64,000 nt of DNA from Thiocapsa roseopersicina (GTDB taxonomy: Bacteria > Pseudomonadota > Gammaproteobacteria > Chromatiales > Chromatiaceae): assembly GCF_900106925.1 (NCBI RefSeq), contig NZ_FNNZ01000002.1, forward strand, positions 62,001 to 126,000. The letters run 5' to 3'. Within the stretch, counting starts at the first letter, position 1, and each line of letters begins with the position of its first letter. The notes below the pieces were generated by a model. The model saw only the letters and a program-made list of their open reading frames with translations. It was not told where the DNA came from and searched no databases. The translations under genes were made by a program, and so were the position numbers. Shown here piece after piece: positions 1 to 9,325 of this stretch.

Positions 1-244
1 TGCGGGTCCAACGGCGCAGATAGATGGGGTAACCGCCGGGCGAGCCCAGGACGTGACCCGAGATGAGCTCTTTGACGCCCCGAAGATACTGATCCGGACG
101 TGTGTTGGGGTTGAGGCGAATCGTCGCCTCGCCCTGCGGACCGAGACCGTAGACGATCAGCTTGGATTCATCGATGCGGATGGCTTGCGGGCGATTGGCC
201 AGCAGCACGTTCAGCCGGAAGCTGTCTTCGTTGCTGAGATCCAT
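1..244 (-). CDS. dsrS: DsrS, N-terminal part (gene runs off the window)
   Basis: Last gene of the dsr operon; only the first 81 codons lie inside the window and the C-terminus is beyond position 1. The ATG at 244 is preceded by GGAG nine bases upstream and lies 21 nt after the dsrR stop. The product starts MDLSNEDSFRLNVLLANRP and has no cofactor motif in the visible part. In A. vinosum DsrS is a cytoplasmic protein reported to affect post-transcriptional control of dsr expression. The call rests on position after dsrR and on resemblance of the N-terminus to DsrS as I recall it. Confidence 0.85.
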   Translation of the reverse strand, partial: MDLSNEDSFRLNVLLANRPQAIRIDESKLIVYGLGPQGEATIRLNPNTRPDQYLRGVKELISGHVLGSPGGYPIYLRRWTR

Positions 245-265
245 GCCGATTCGCTCCGACCCGGA

Positions 266-580
266 TCAAACCTCGGTGGGCGGCTTGTAGTGCGGATCCT
301 TCGGATTCATGAAGATAAAGCTGAACTGACCCGGCTCCATCTCCACATAATCCATCGTCGTTTCGTCGAGCAGCGGGACCTGCTCGGGGGCCATGACGAT
401 ATCCACGCCCTCGCAGGTCATGCGGATATCGTCCTCGGTCGGCTCGTCGAACCCGATCCGATAGTCGATCGCCCCGTCCGGCATTTGAAACGCGGCCAAC
501 CTCAAGGACATGCCCTCGGTGCCGCCTTGCTGCGCGGCCTTGAGCACCTGATCGGCCGCTGCTGTCGTGAGTTTGAACAT
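266..580 (-). CDS. dsrR: DsrR, IscA-like protein lacking the cluster-binding cysteines
   Basis: 104-residue protein of the A-type iron-sulfur carrier fold (HesB/IscA family). The ATG at 580 was chosen because the protein from there (MFKLTTAAADQVLKAA...) has the normal IscA length; an upstream extension is possible but looks non-coding. IscA proteins bind clusters with three cysteines, two of them in a C-terminal Cys-x-Cys. Here the C-terminal segment reads FSFIFMNPKDP and the only cysteine is near residue 55 (RMTCEG), so cluster transfer is unlikely. A. vinosum DsrR also lacks these cysteines and is thought to act on dsr expression rather than as a scaffold. It lies between dsrN and dsrS. Confidence 0.93.
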   Translation of the reverse strand: MFKLTTAAADQVLKAAQQGGTEGMSLRLAAFQMPDGAIDYRIGFDEPTEDDIRMTCEGVDIVMAPEQVPLLDETTMDYVEMEPGQFSFIFMNPKDPHYKPPTEV

Positions 581-747
581 CTGAAACCTATTATCCCGTT
601 GAGTGTTCGCATGACATGCGTCCGATCGGCTCTGCTCCAAACCCGGTTTTCGGAGCGATCTGCATTGCTTCAAGCGAGTGCTCCGCGGGTCGCGGGCCCA
701 CCGAACGTTCAGTCGGTGCGGCTTGCAACCTCGACTCCCGCCGATCC

Positions 748-2130
748 TCAACCGCCGAGACAGCGCCGAATATGCTCGACGAAGCGACCTGCCCACCGGA
801 CGCCGCCCACGTCCCTGAGGTGACTGTAACAGGCCAGCAGATGACCTTGAACAACCCCGTCATGTGCGCCGTCGATTCCCACACCTCGCAGCACATCATA
901 ACCGTACCGCCAAGAGGGGTCAGGCGCGACGACCGAGGAATGGTGAAACTCATGTGCGGGGATCTCGCAAGCAGCCCCGCCGGCCGCATCCGGCCACGGG
1001 AAGTCCGAGGTCTCGCGAAGCCGCACATAGCCGCGCCCCTGCGGTCGGGAATGCATCCGGACCTCGGCCTTGAGCGCGCCCACCATCTCGCGCCGCTCGC
1101 CGTTCCAGCCGATCGCCTCGCACAGATACATCAGCCCGCCGCATTCGGCGTAGACGGGGCCACCGCGGGCGATGAAGTCCGCGATCTGCTCGCGCATCCC
1201 GCGGTTCGCCTCCAGCTCGGCCATGCGGCACTCGGGGAACCCGCCGCCGATGTAGAGTGCATCGACCGACGCAAGCTCGCGATCGGCGAGCGGGCTGATC
1301 TCGACCAACTCGGCGCCCGCTGCGGCAAGGGCACGCAGATCGTCCGGATAATAGAATCCGAAGGCCGCGTCACGCGCAACTCCGATGCGCACGACATCCC
1401 CGGCCGGTACACGGATCAACGGCGAGGGCGCAGGTGACGGCGGGCGCGGCACGCCCTCGGCGATGGCGAGCAGCCGGCTCAGGTCGACCTGCTCGGCGAC
1501 ACGCCCCCGGATGCGGTCGATCCATGCCTCGGCGGCCTCCGCCTCGTTGCTCGGCATGAGCCCCAAGTGGCGCTCGGCGATCTCGATCTCGTCGTCGCGA
1601 TGCATCACGCCGAGCACAGGCAGATCCGTATAGTGCTCCAGCGCGGCGATCAGATTGCAGGCGTGGCGCGTCCCGCCGACCTTGTTGAGGACCACGCCGG
1701 CAAGGTTCAGCTCGGGGTCGAAGGCCTGGTAACCGAGCAGAAGGGGAACGATGCCGCGCCCCATGCCGTGAGCGTTGATCACCAAGACGACCGGTGCCCC
1801 CAGGAGTTTGGCGAGCTCGGCGTTGCTGTTGGAGCCTGCCGGATCGATGCTGTCGAAAAGGCCGACATTGCCCTCGATCAGCCCGAGATCCGCCGTGTCG
1901 AGCTCGTGCGCGAAGGCGTCGAGGATCTCCGCGCGCCCCATAGTATGGAAATCGAGGTTGTAGCAGGACCGCGAGCAGGCCTCCGTCAACCACAACGGGT
2001 CGATATAGTCGGGGCCCTTCTTGAAGGGCTGCACGCGCACACCCGCGTCGCGCCAAGCGCGGCACAGACCGATGGAGAGAGTGGTTTTTCCCGACGACTT
2101 CTGAGCCGCCGAGATATAAAGATGCGACAT
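748..2130 (-). CDS. dsrN: DsrN, siroheme amide synthase (CbiA/CobB family)
   Basis: 460-residue glutamine amidotransferase of the cobyrinic acid a,c-diamide synthase family, expected to amidate siroheme to the siro(heme)amide used by DsrAB. The ATP-binding Walker A motif AAQKSSGKTT is at residues 8-17. The C-terminal third carries the class I amidotransferase nucleophile motif YAECGGLMY, with a conserved His in HEFHHSS farther on. Length fits the family. It follows dsrP by 138 nt on the same strand and precedes dsrR by 167 nt, a wider gap than elsewhere in the operon. The genuine corrin enzyme CbiA/CobB is the alternative, but the position in dsr makes DsrN clear. Confidence 0.94.
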   Translation of the reverse strand: MSHLYISAAQKSSGKTTLSIGLCRAWRDAGVRVQPFKKGPDYIDPLWLTEACSRSCYNLDFHTMGRAEILDAFAHELDTADLGLIEGNVGLFDSIDPAGSNSNAELAKLLGAPVVLVINAHGMGRGIVPLLLGYQAFDPELNLAGVVLNKVGGTRHACNLIAALEHYTDLPVLGVMHRDDEIEIAERHLGLMPSNEAEAAEAWIDRIRGRVAEQVDLSRLLAIAEGVPRPPSPAPSPLIRVPAGDVVRIGVARDAAFGFYYPDDLRALAAAGAELVEISPLADRELASVDALYIGGGFPECRMAELEANRGMREQIADFIARGGPVYAECGGLMYLCEAIGWNGERREMVGALKAEVRMHSRPQGRGYVRLRETSDFPWPDAAGGAACEIPAHEFHHSSVVAPDPSWRYGYDVLRGVGIDGAHDGVVQGHLLACYSHLRDVGGVRWAGRFVEHIRRCLGG

Positions 2131-2268
2131 CGACCCGTCACCCGACCTTCGACTGCTTAGGAATCTCGATGACCGTACGCATCCGAACGGAACTGCGGAC
2201 CCGGGCGTTCCGGGTGGCGTGAAGCAATGCCGGCGCCGTCCTCGACGGACGGGCCGACCGATCCGCGA

Positions 2269-3522
2269 TCAGGCCTTGGCGCCCGCCGGACCCTGCTCCA
2301 CGATCTTCTCCTCGTCGACCGGCAGGACATCGTCCGCGAGCGACTCCGGAAGAAACTGCAGAACCCGCACGCCTACGGATGTCACCAAGAGGGCAATCGC
2401 CACGCCGCCAAGCCCGAGCAGAACCTCCGGGATCGTCGGTCGATAATGCGCCGCCTCGCCCTGCACGCCGTCGAAGAAACCCGAGGCCAAAACCGTCTGC
2501 CCGGGGAACATCTGCATCGGATAAGCCTGGCTGCCGATGATGATCACGTACATGCTGGCCAGTCCGCCGACGATCACCAAGCCGCACGCCGCGGCAATCC
2601 AGTTTCGCTCTTTGCTCAACACCGGGTGGTAGATGATCCCGAGCGGCATAAGTCCGCCGACCAGGATCCAGCCGACCCAAAACATGAAGGTGTAGATGCC
2701 GCCATCGAGCAAGAGCCACCCGACCAGATCGTGGTTCTTCGCGCCGTAAAGCTTGGTCAGGTGATAGACCAACGTGAAGTAGAAGACGCTCAGGATAAAG
2801 ATACCGAGCAGATTCTTGAGCCGACACAGGATACGTTCGCCGATGGGGCGACCTTCCTCCGCGAAGGTGAACATCATCACCAGCATGAAGATGGCGAGGC
2901 CGTAGGCGAAGGACATCACGACGAACATCGGCGCGAGGATGGCCGCGTCATAGGCCTGACGTGCGACCAGAAAGCCGAAGATGGCGCCGGTACCCGTCGT
3001 CAAGGCCAGCCGCCAAAAGGTCGCGAGGATCCCGATGGGCCGGTTGTAGGGCTCGCCGTGGCGATCCGCCATACTCCAGAGATAGGCGATGACGATCGCC
3101 ATGAATCCCGAGTACAGGAAGATGTTCCACGCGAAGATCGAGCGGAAGTTGTAGGTGGTCATCGCCACGACCAAGCGCTCGGGGCGCCCGAGATCGAGCA
3201 CCAGCACCAACAGACCGCCCATCAGAAGCGCCGCGGAGAGAAGTCCGGAAAGCCGCCCGAGCGGCTTGTAGAGCGGCTTGCGAAAGACCGTCCCGATGGA
3301 GGCGATGTTCAGCGCGCCGGAGGCCGAAATGATCAGGAATACGGCGAACACATGGGGCGTACCCCAAACCACCGAGTTGCTCATCCCGCTGACCCAATGG
3401 CCTTCGTGCTCCATATAAGCGAAGGCGAGCGCGCCGATCCCGACCACCGAGGCGAGAATGCCGAGGAGGCTCCAGTACCGAGCGGGCGGAATGCGCCACT
3501 CGCGATAGATGATTCGCTTCAT
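2269..3522 (-). CDS. dsrP: DsrP, NrfD-type membrane subunit of the DsrMKJOP complex
   Basis: 417-residue integral membrane protein of the NrfD/PsrC family with about ten hydrophobic segments and no cysteine clusters. It should exchange electrons between the quinone pool and the DsrO/DsrJ side of the DsrMKJOP complex. Start MKRIIYREW at 3522 follows an AGGA ribosome-binding site and lies 21 nt after the dsrO stop. The C-terminal tail after the last membrane segment is hydrophilic. Order J-O-P matches A. vinosum. Confidence 0.95.
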   Translation of the reverse strand: MKRIIYREWRIPPARYWSLLGILASVVGIGALAFAYMEHEGHWVSGMSNSVVWGTPHVFAVFLIISASGALNIASIGTVFRKPLYKPLGRLSGLLSAALLMGGLLVLVLDLGRPERLVVAMTTYNFRSIFAWNIFLYSGFMAIVIAYLWSMADRHGEPYNRPIGILATFWRLALTTGTGAIFGFLVARQAYDAAILAPMFVVMSFAYGLAIFMLVMMFTFAEEGRPIGERILCRLKNLLGIFILSVFYFTLVYHLTKLYGAKNHDLVGWLLLDGGIYTFMFWVGWILVGGLMPLGIIYHPVLSKERNWIAAACGLVIVGGLASMYVIIIGSQAYPMQMFPGQTVLASGFFDGVQGEAAHYRPTIPEVLLGLGGVAIALLVTSVGVRVLQFLPESLADDVLPVDEEKIVEQGPAGAKA

Positions 3523-3543
3523 GTCCTGCTCACCTCGCCCAGG

Positions 3544-4374
3544 TCAGATTCCGGAATACCGAACGCCCGTATTCAAGCTCAGATCTTCTCGGATCTGTCG
3601 GCTCGCCATCTCGGCGAGATGCTTTCGGATGTTGCTTTCGGGATCTTTGAGGTCACCGAAGACGATCGCCTCGTGCCCGGCTTCGCGGCAGGCATCGACG
3701 CACGCGGTGGAGTCTTCGCCGAAATCGCGCCGATGGACACAGAGGTTGCAGCTCTCAACGCAGCCCTTGCCGCGAGGGACACGGGTGAGTTGCTCCTCCA
3801 TCACCTCGTGGATGAAGCTGCGTGCCTTATAGGGGCAGGCCATCATGCAGTAGCGGCAGCCGATACAGGTGTGACGGTCGACCATGACGATGCCGTCGGC
3901 GCGCTTGAACGAGGCGCCGGTCGGGCAAACGTCTACGCACGGCGGATGCTCGCAATGCTGGCACATCAGCGGGAGATTGGTCACGCGCCCGGTCTGGTTG
4001 TCCTGTAGCTTGACCTTGCGGATCCAGACCGCCTTCTGATCGTCCCAGTGCTCCTGCGACGCACTCGCGGGCTTGCTCTGAAGACTCAGACCGTTCTCGC
4101 GGTCGCAGGCATCGACACAGGCCGAGCATCCGTCGACACATTTGGCGGTGTCGATCAGCAGACCCCAACGCACGTCGCCGGTCACCGCCTCCGATCGCGG
4201 AGCCGCCGTGACCGAATGCAGAACAACCCCCGGTGCGACGACAGCCGCCGTGACGCCGGCGGCGACACCCATGAAGGCGCGCCGACCCGAATCGGACGGC
4301 GCCGAATCGGACCGGGTCGCCTCGGACAGGCCCGGATCGGCTGAACGGTCGGTTGGTTCGTGGTGATCTTTCAT
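3544..4374 (-). CDS. dsrO: DsrO, periplasmic iron-sulfur protein with Tat signal
   Basis: 276-residue ferredoxin-like subunit of DsrMKJOP. The N-terminus holds a twin-arginine signal (SGRRAFMGVAAG, about residues 28-39) followed by a hydrophobic stretch ending near Ala58, so export by Tat is expected. Four cysteine groups for [4Fe-4S] clusters follow: CVDGCSACVDACDRE, CQHCEHPPCVDVCPTG, CIGCRYCMMACPYKA and CVESCNLCVHRR with a last CVDAC. The ATG at 4374 comes one base after the dsrJ stop; a longer reading frame overlapping dsrJ by 86 nt was rejected. It would pass electrons between the DsrJ hemes and DsrP. Confidence 0.95.
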   Translation of the reverse strand: MKDHHEPTDRSADPGLSEATRSDSAPSDSGRRAFMGVAAGVTAAVVAPGVVLHSVTAAPRSEAVTGDVRWGLLIDTAKCVDGCSACVDACDRENGLSLQSKPASASQEHWDDQKAVWIRKVKLQDNQTGRVTNLPLMCQHCEHPPCVDVCPTGASFKRADGIVMVDRHTCIGCRYCMMACPYKARSFIHEVMEEQLTRVPRGKGCVESCNLCVHRRDFGEDSTACVDACREAGHEAIVFGDLKDPESNIRKHLAEMASRQIREDLSLNTGVRYSGI

Positions 4375-4375
4375 C

Positions 4376-4849
4376 TCAGTGGTCTTCCCCATCAGGTCGA
4401 GCCTGAACCGATCGATCCACGCCGACGGCTTGGAATGCGGCGTGGGCCGCCCGCTCGGCACCCGGCCCTTTGGGCACGGATGCGTGGCAGTCGAAGCAGT
4501 TCAGGTTGACGGCCGTGAAGGCATGACAGGCGCCGCAGAACTCTTCCTTGTGATGAATCGGTTGCGGCACACGCTCCGCGTCGGAGCGGATGTGACACTC
4601 CACACAACCGGCGAGACTGTGCTTGCTGGAACGGATCCCGCCGTGGACCGTCTCGTCGCGCTGGTGCTTGATGAGCTCCATGTGCTTGCGACGCATCACA
4701 TCGGTCGGCTCGACACAGGATTCCAAGGCCGCGGCCTTGGACCCCTCGAGCACATAGGTCTTCGCGTCGGCCGCCAGGACGACTTGGGCGAGGAGCACCC
4801 AAGCCAATCCAACGGCGACGAGGCCAGCTCTCACTGCGGCTTTTGCCAT
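4376..4849 (-). CDS. dsrJ: DsrJ, triheme periplasmic cytochrome c
   Basis: 157-residue triheme cytochrome of the DsrMKJOP complex. An N-terminal hydrophobic helix (residues 4-26, ending VVLAADA) acts as signal or anchor. Three heme c sites are visible: CVECH, CGACH and CFDCH. The cysteine in ESCVEPTD (about residue 41) sits where DsrJ has the unusual Cys ligand giving His/Cys heme coordination. The start at 4849 gives the signal helix directly at the N-terminus. It lies 17 nt after dsrL and 1 nt before dsrO. Confidence 0.95.
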   Translation of the reverse strand: MAKAAVRAGLVAVGLAWVLLAQVVLAADAKTYVLEGSKAAALESCVEPTDVMRRKHMELIKHQRDETVHGGIRSSKHSLAGCVECHIRSDAERVPQPIHHKEEFCGACHAFTAVNLNCFDCHASVPKGPGAERAAHAAFQAVGVDRSVQARPDGEDH

Positions 4850-4866
4850 CGACGCCTCCACGGTGC

Positions 4867-6831
4867 TTACTCGCCGAGACCCATCTTGATGTAGCCGGTC
4901 GGGCAGACATCGGCGCAGATATGACAACCAATGCACTTGGCATAGTCGGTGTCCACGTAGCGCCCGGTGGTTCGGCTGTTCTTGTCGACCCGGAAGACGG
5001 CGTCTTGCGGGCAGAAGATCACGCAGTTGTCGCACTCGAAGCACATGCCGCAGCTCATGCAACGTTTGGCCTCGTCGATCGCCTCGGCCTCGGCGAGACC
5101 GATCACGCGCTCCCTGAAGTGGCCGAGCACGTCGTCGGAGCTCGGCACATCTTCCTTGCGCAAATTGCGGGGATGGAAGTTGAAGTGGCCGAGGAAGAGC
5201 TCCTCGTGCGGGATAACCTCGGCACCCGAGCGATCCTCATAGTTATGGATCGCGTAGTTCGCACTTGAGGTTCCGCGCATATCGCCGCGCTCGTCGGGGA
5301 CGAATGCCTCGGGGGCGAGGTTCGCTTCGGTCATTTTCTCGAGCAGATTGAAATGATGCACATCGACCTTGGGACGGCGCTTGTGCTCGACCTGGCGGAC
5401 GTACTCGTCGATGGAGTCCACCGCGATGGACGCCTGACCGATGGCCGTCGTCAACAGATGCGGGCGGATGATGTCGCCCGCGACGAAGTGACCGGGCTTG
5501 TTCGGCACCTGATAGAACTTGTCGGCGTTCATCAGGCCGCGTCCGTTGTCGAGCTCCTCGAGGCCGGTCAGATCGCCGCCCTGACCGATCGCGGCGACGA
5601 TGAGATCGGCCGCAAGGACGCGCTCGGTCCCTTCGACGGGGGTCGGACGACCGTCGACCATTTGACAGTCGGCGACGCGCAGTCCGGTCGCGCGCCCGTT
5701 CTCGCCGAGCATGACCTCCAACGGCATGACGCCGTCGAGGATGGTCACGCCTTCGTGCGTAGCGTCGTGCACCTCATGCTCGGAGGCCGTCATCTTGTCG
5801 CGCGTGAAGAGCGAGGTGAGTGTGACCTCGGCGCCTTCAGCCGCGGCGGTCATGGCCGCATCATGTGCGACGTAACCGTCGTGGATGACGGTCTCGGGCA
5901 GATCCTTCGGGCCGGTCTTGGTGATGTGACCGAGCCGGCGCGCAACCGAGACGACGTCGATCGAGGTGTCGCCGCCGCCGACGCACACCACCCTCTCGGC
6001 GGTGATCTTCATGCGGCCTTCGTTGAATGCCTTCAGGAAGGCGACACCCGAGACGCAGTTCGGCGTGCCTTGCCAACCCGGCACGGGCAACCCGCGCCCG
6101 CTCTGGCAGCCAATCGCCCAGAGCACGGCGTCGAACTCCTTCTCAAGCTGCTCGACGGTGATATCGGTGCCGACCTTGGTCTTCAGACGAACCTCGATCT
6201 GGCCCATGTCGAGAATGCGCTGAATCTCCGCGTTGAGCTTGTCGCGCGGCACACGGTAGCCGGGGATGCCGTAGAAGAACATCCCGCCGAGTCCGTCGTT
6301 GGCCTCGAAGATGGTCGCGGCGTGGCCTTTGCGGCGCAGCTGGTAGGCCGCTGCAAGACCGGCCGGACCACCGCCGATGATGGCGACGCGCTTGCCGGTG
6401 TCGGCCGGCGCGGCCTCGAACCGGTAGCCCTTCTCGATGGCGGTGTCGCCGATGAACTGCTCGACGGCGTTGATCCCGACGAAGTCCTCCAGGGCGTTGC
6501 GATTGCAGCCGTCCTGACAGGGAGCGGGACAGACGCGGCCCATCATCGAGGGGAAGGGATTGGCGTCGGTCGAGCGGCGGAAGGCATACTCCTCCCAGTC
6601 CAGCCCGACCGGAGGCTTCTCCATGCCGCGCACGATCTGCAGCCAGCCGCGAATATCTTCGCCCGACGGACAGCTGCCCTGACACGGCGGGGTCTTGTGG
6701 ACATAGGTCGGGCATTTGTGCGAGGTGTCCTGTACGAAAATCTTGTCAGTCCACTTGTCCCACTCGTGCTGACCGTCCTCGAAACGGCGCCAGGAAGGTT
6801 TGGTCTTCATTTCGTCGGTTGAAGTCGCCAT
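4867..6831 (-). CDS. dsrL: DsrL, NAD(P)H:acceptor oxidoreductase (FAD, Fe-S)
   Basis: About 654-residue flavoprotein related to the small subunit of glutamate synthase. An N-terminal cysteine region (CPTYVHKTPPCQGSCPSG) is followed by a first dinucleotide fold (IIGGGPAGLAAAYQL) for FAD and a second (VVCVGGGDTSIDVVS) for NAD(P)H. The C-terminus carries two [4Fe-4S] motifs, CMSCGMCFECDNC and CIGCHICADVCPTG. It is thought to accept electrons from DsrAB during sulfur oxidation. Two in-frame ATGs exist: 6840 has GGAGA directly abutting it, whereas 6831 has the same GGAG ten bases upstream, so 6831 is preferred. Confidence 0.95.
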   Translation of the reverse strand: MATSTDEMKTKPSWRRFEDGQHEWDKWTDKIFVQDTSHKCPTYVHKTPPCQGSCPSGEDIRGWLQIVRGMEKPPVGLDWEEYAFRRSTDANPFPSMMGRVCPAPCQDGCNRNALEDFVGINAVEQFIGDTAIEKGYRFEAAPADTGKRVAIIGGGPAGLAAAYQLRRKGHAATIFEANDGLGGMFFYGIPGYRVPRDKLNAEIQRILDMGQIEVRLKTKVGTDITVEQLEKEFDAVLWAIGCQSGRGLPVPGWQGTPNCVSGVAFLKAFNEGRMKITAERVVCVGGGDTSIDVVSVARRLGHITKTGPKDLPETVIHDGYVAHDAAMTAAAEGAEVTLTSLFTRDKMTASEHEVHDATHEGVTILDGVMPLEVMLGENGRATGLRVADCQMVDGRPTPVEGTERVLAADLIVAAIGQGGDLTGLEELDNGRGLMNADKFYQVPNKPGHFVAGDIIRPHLLTTAIGQASIAVDSIDEYVRQVEHKRRPKVDVHHFNLLEKMTEANLAPEAFVPDERGDMRGTSSANYAIHNYEDRSGAEVIPHEELFLGHFNFHPRNLRKEDVPSSDDVLGHFRERVIGLAEAEAIDEAKRCMSCGMCFECDNCVIFCPQDAVFRVDKNSRTTGRYVDTDYAKCIGCHICADVCPTGYIKMGLGE

Positions 6832-6943
6832 GTCGATCATTCTCCGTACCGGTTGAACCCTGATACATCATCAGGGGGTTCGTATCAGCTCGCAGCTCGG
6901 GGCCCTCGGAGAAGCCTGCGCATTGCGGCGCAAGCCTGCCGGG

Positions 6944-8476
6944 TCAGGCGGCCTCCTCTGCCTCTTCTTCGTCGTCCTCGTCGTCCAGCGGGGTCAGCAC
7001 GATGGCGTTCGAAACCAGTTGGTGCAGACTGACGATCTGATCCATCTCCATGCCGTAATACGGCAGGACTTTCGTGAACTGGCTTTTGCAGATGGCGCAG
7101 ATGGCAGCCATGTGCGTGACGCCCTTTTCGAGCATCACGTTGTTCAGGGCCTCTACACGTGGCTTGGCGCCCTTCACCCGCAGCTCCATCAGGTCGTCGG
7201 TCAACAATCCGCCACCGCCGCCGCAGCAGAAGGTCCGGTCGCGGATGGTATCCTCGTCCATGTCGTAGAAGTGATTACAGGTCGCCCGGATGATGGCGCG
7301 CGGGATCTCGAACTGCCCGCCGGGCGTATTGCCCATTCGCGAGGCACGGGCGACGTTGCAGCTGTCGTGATAGGTGAGAACCTTGTCGTCATTCTCGCCC
7401 TTGTCGAAGGTCAGCTTGCCTTCCTGGATCAGGTCATAGGTGAACTCGCAGATGTGCTGCGGCACCGGATAACGCGGATCCAGAAAATCCCAGGGGCCTG
7501 CCAAGGTGTTCAGAAAGCTGTAGGCGACGCGCCAAGCGTGACCGCATTCGCCGAAGACGATGCGCTTGACCTTGAGCTGGATGGCAGCCTCGCGGATACG
7601 CTGGGCGACCCGGCGCATGTTCTCGTACGAGCCGATGAACATGCCGAAGTTCGCCGCCTCGGAGGCATGCGAGCTGAGCGTCCAAGAGACTCCGGCCTCG
7701 TGAAACACCTTACCGTAGCCGATCAATCCGTCGACATGGGGCTCGGCGAAGAAATCCGCCGAGGGCGTGACCAGCAGAATCTCGGCACCGACCTGATCGA
7801 TCGGATAGCGCACGGCAACGCCGGTCTCGTCGAAGACATCCTCCTCCAAGCCCTCGAGGGTATCCCTCAGTGCGGGTCCGGGCAGACCCAGATTGTTGCC
7901 GATGGTATAAACCTTGCCGATGATCTCGTTGCAGTACTTCTGCCCCACACCGATGCTGTCCATGATCTCGCGCGCCGCCATGGAGATCTCGGCCGTGTCG
8001 ATACCGTAGGGGCAAAAGACCGAGCAGCGCCGACACTGCGAACACTGGTGATAGTAGCTATACCAATCGTCGAGCACTTCTTTGGTGAAGTCCTCGGCCC
8101 CAACCAATTTCGGAAACAGCTTTCCGGCTAGGGTGAAATAGCGCCGGTAGACCTTGCGCATCAGGTCCTGGCGACCGACCGGCATGTTCTTCGGATCCTT
8201 GGTGCCGAGATAGTAATGACACTTGTCGGTACAGGAGCCGCATTTCACGCAGGAGTCCAGATAGACCCGCAACGAACGATACTTTCCGAGGAGCTCGCCC
8301 ATCTTGTCGAGGGCCTTCTCCTGCCAGTCGTCCATGAGCTCGCCGGGAAAGCCGAGCGGCGCTTGGATCTCGGGCTTAGCCACGAACGGCTTACTGTGAG
8401 CCATGGTCTGCGGCGTCACGGGCGGGACGTCGAGGTACTGACTCAGCTCGGGAACTTCAAACGTTGCCTTAGCCAT
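6944..8476 (-). CDS. dsrK: DsrK, HdrD-like Fe-S subunit of the DsrMKJOP complex
   Basis: 510-residue cytoplasmic protein related to heterodisulfide reductase subunit HdrD. Two ferredoxin-type motifs, CVKCGSCTDKCHYY and CSQCRRCSVFCPYG, lie in the first 180 residues. The C-terminal half has the CCG-domain signature FCCGGGGG that holds the catalytic noncubane cluster, plus CAICKSQF near the end. It is the expected site where the DsrC trisulfide or disulfide reacts. The acidic C-terminal tail (DDEDDEEEAEEAA) is notable. The start has an AAGG ribosome site and follows dsrM by 38 nt. Confidence 0.96.
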   Translation of the reverse strand: MAKATFEVPELSQYLDVPPVTPQTMAHSKPFVAKPEIQAPLGFPGELMDDWQEKALDKMGELLGKYRSLRVYLDSCVKCGSCTDKCHYYLGTKDPKNMPVGRQDLMRKVYRRYFTLAGKLFPKLVGAEDFTKEVLDDWYSYYHQCSQCRRCSVFCPYGIDTAEISMAAREIMDSIGVGQKYCNEIIGKVYTIGNNLGLPGPALRDTLEGLEEDVFDETGVAVRYPIDQVGAEILLVTPSADFFAEPHVDGLIGYGKVFHEAGVSWTLSSHASEAANFGMFIGSYENMRRVAQRIREAAIQLKVKRIVFGECGHAWRVAYSFLNTLAGPWDFLDPRYPVPQHICEFTYDLIQEGKLTFDKGENDDKVLTYHDSCNVARASRMGNTPGGQFEIPRAIIRATCNHFYDMDEDTIRDRTFCCGGGGGLLTDDLMELRVKGAKPRVEALNNVMLEKGVTHMAAICAICKSQFTKVLPYYGMEMDQIVSLHQLVSNAIVLTPLDDEDDEEEAEEAA

Positions 8477-8514
8477 GGATCAACCTTTGCTGCGGACGGG
8501 ATGGCGCGAAAAAT

Positions 8515-9246
8515 CTATTCCTGCTCGAGGCGTTTCGCCCAAGGCGCAATGTGTCTGTGCTCGCGCGGGTTGTCGACCTGATTGCGGCTGGGACTGAAGA
8601 AGAGACCCGGCGCATGGAGCAGCTTGCTGTAGGGAAAAATGATCATCAACGCCGCCACCAGAAAGAGGTGCAGCAGTAGAAGCGGATCCCCGGGCAAAGG
8701 CTGCGGGTCGAAGCTGTAGAGCCCGATGAAGAATGACTTCACCGCGACCACGTCGGTGTGAAACACAAACTTCATAAGCAGACCGGTGCTGCCGATCGCG
8801 ATCAGCAGCGCCAAAATCAGATGATCCGAGGGCGAGGAGATGTAACGAACACGGTCGACGAAGAAACGTCGCGCCCACAAGCCCGCAAGACCCACGACCA
8901 TCGCCATGCCGCCATAGATCCCGAAGGGCTGAACCAGCTCGATCGGCAACCACACCGGCTCCATGAAATAGCGCAGATGGCGCAACGTGACGAGAAAGAG
9001 TCCGAAGTGAAAGATCCAGCCGAAGATCCAGGTCCACTTGTTGCCGCGAAACAGGCTCTCGAACAGCACGACTTCACGCGTCATTCTGAATACGACCCCG
9101 CTGCGGGTGGTCGGTGCCGGCGTCGTCGGAATCTTCAGCGGTGCCGGGGTGCGCGCGTACTGGACGACCTTGAAGGTCACGCCGGCCAACAGCACCAGGG
9201 CCGCAAAGTAGTACAGATAGGCGTAGACCATCGTCAGGAACGACAT
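8515..9246 (-). CDS. dsrM: DsrM, cytochrome b subunit of the DsrMKJOP complex
   Basis: 243-residue membrane protein of the NarI-like cytochrome b family with about five hydrophobic helices and histidines spaced for two b hemes (WIFHFGLFLVTLRHL and LLLLHLFLVAALMII). It couples DsrK to the membrane quinone pool. The C-terminus is hydrophilic (SPSRNQVDNPREHRHI). It lies 79 nt downstream of dsrC, with a strong hairpin between the two genes. Confidence 0.95.
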   Translation of the reverse strand: MSFLTMVYAYLYYFAALVLLAGVTFKVVQYARTPAPLKIPTTPAPTTRSGVVFRMTREVVLFESLFRGNKWTWIFGWIFHFGLFLVTLRHLRYFMEPVWLPIELVQPFGIYGGMAMVVGLAGLWARRFFVDRVRYISSPSDHLILALLIAIGSTGLLMKFVFHTDVVAVKSFFIGLYSFDPQPLPGDPLLLLHLFLVAALMIIFPYSKLLHAPGLFFSPSRNQVDNPREHRHIAPWAKRLEQE

Positions 9247-9277
9247 GTGCCTGGTACCTCAGTGGATCGGAAAGTCG

Positions 9278-9311
9278 CCGGGGGTCGAGCTCGCAACGAG
9301 CCCGCCCCCGG
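9278..9311 (-). terminator. Hairpin between dsrC and dsrM
   Basis: Inverted repeat CCGGGGG...CCCCCGG enclosing a second stem GCTCG-CAA-CGAGC. It starts 15 nt after the dsrC stop and ends 31 nt before dsrM. No T-run follows, so it is more likely a partial terminator or a 3' mRNA stabiliser that would raise dsrC transcript over dsrM. That role is inferred. Confidence 0.5.
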
Positions 9312-9325
9312 TCACGGCTGACGGA

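Noticed and set aside
2227-4008. Long plus-strand open frame antisense to dsrP and dsrO
   Set aside because: It is an open frame created by GC-rich codon bias opposite well-recognised dsr genes; its translation is His/Asp/Arg-rich with no family resemblance.
5353-6822. Long plus-strand open frame antisense to dsrL
   Set aside because: Same reason: it mirrors the DsrL reading frame and has no domain motif or ribosome site.
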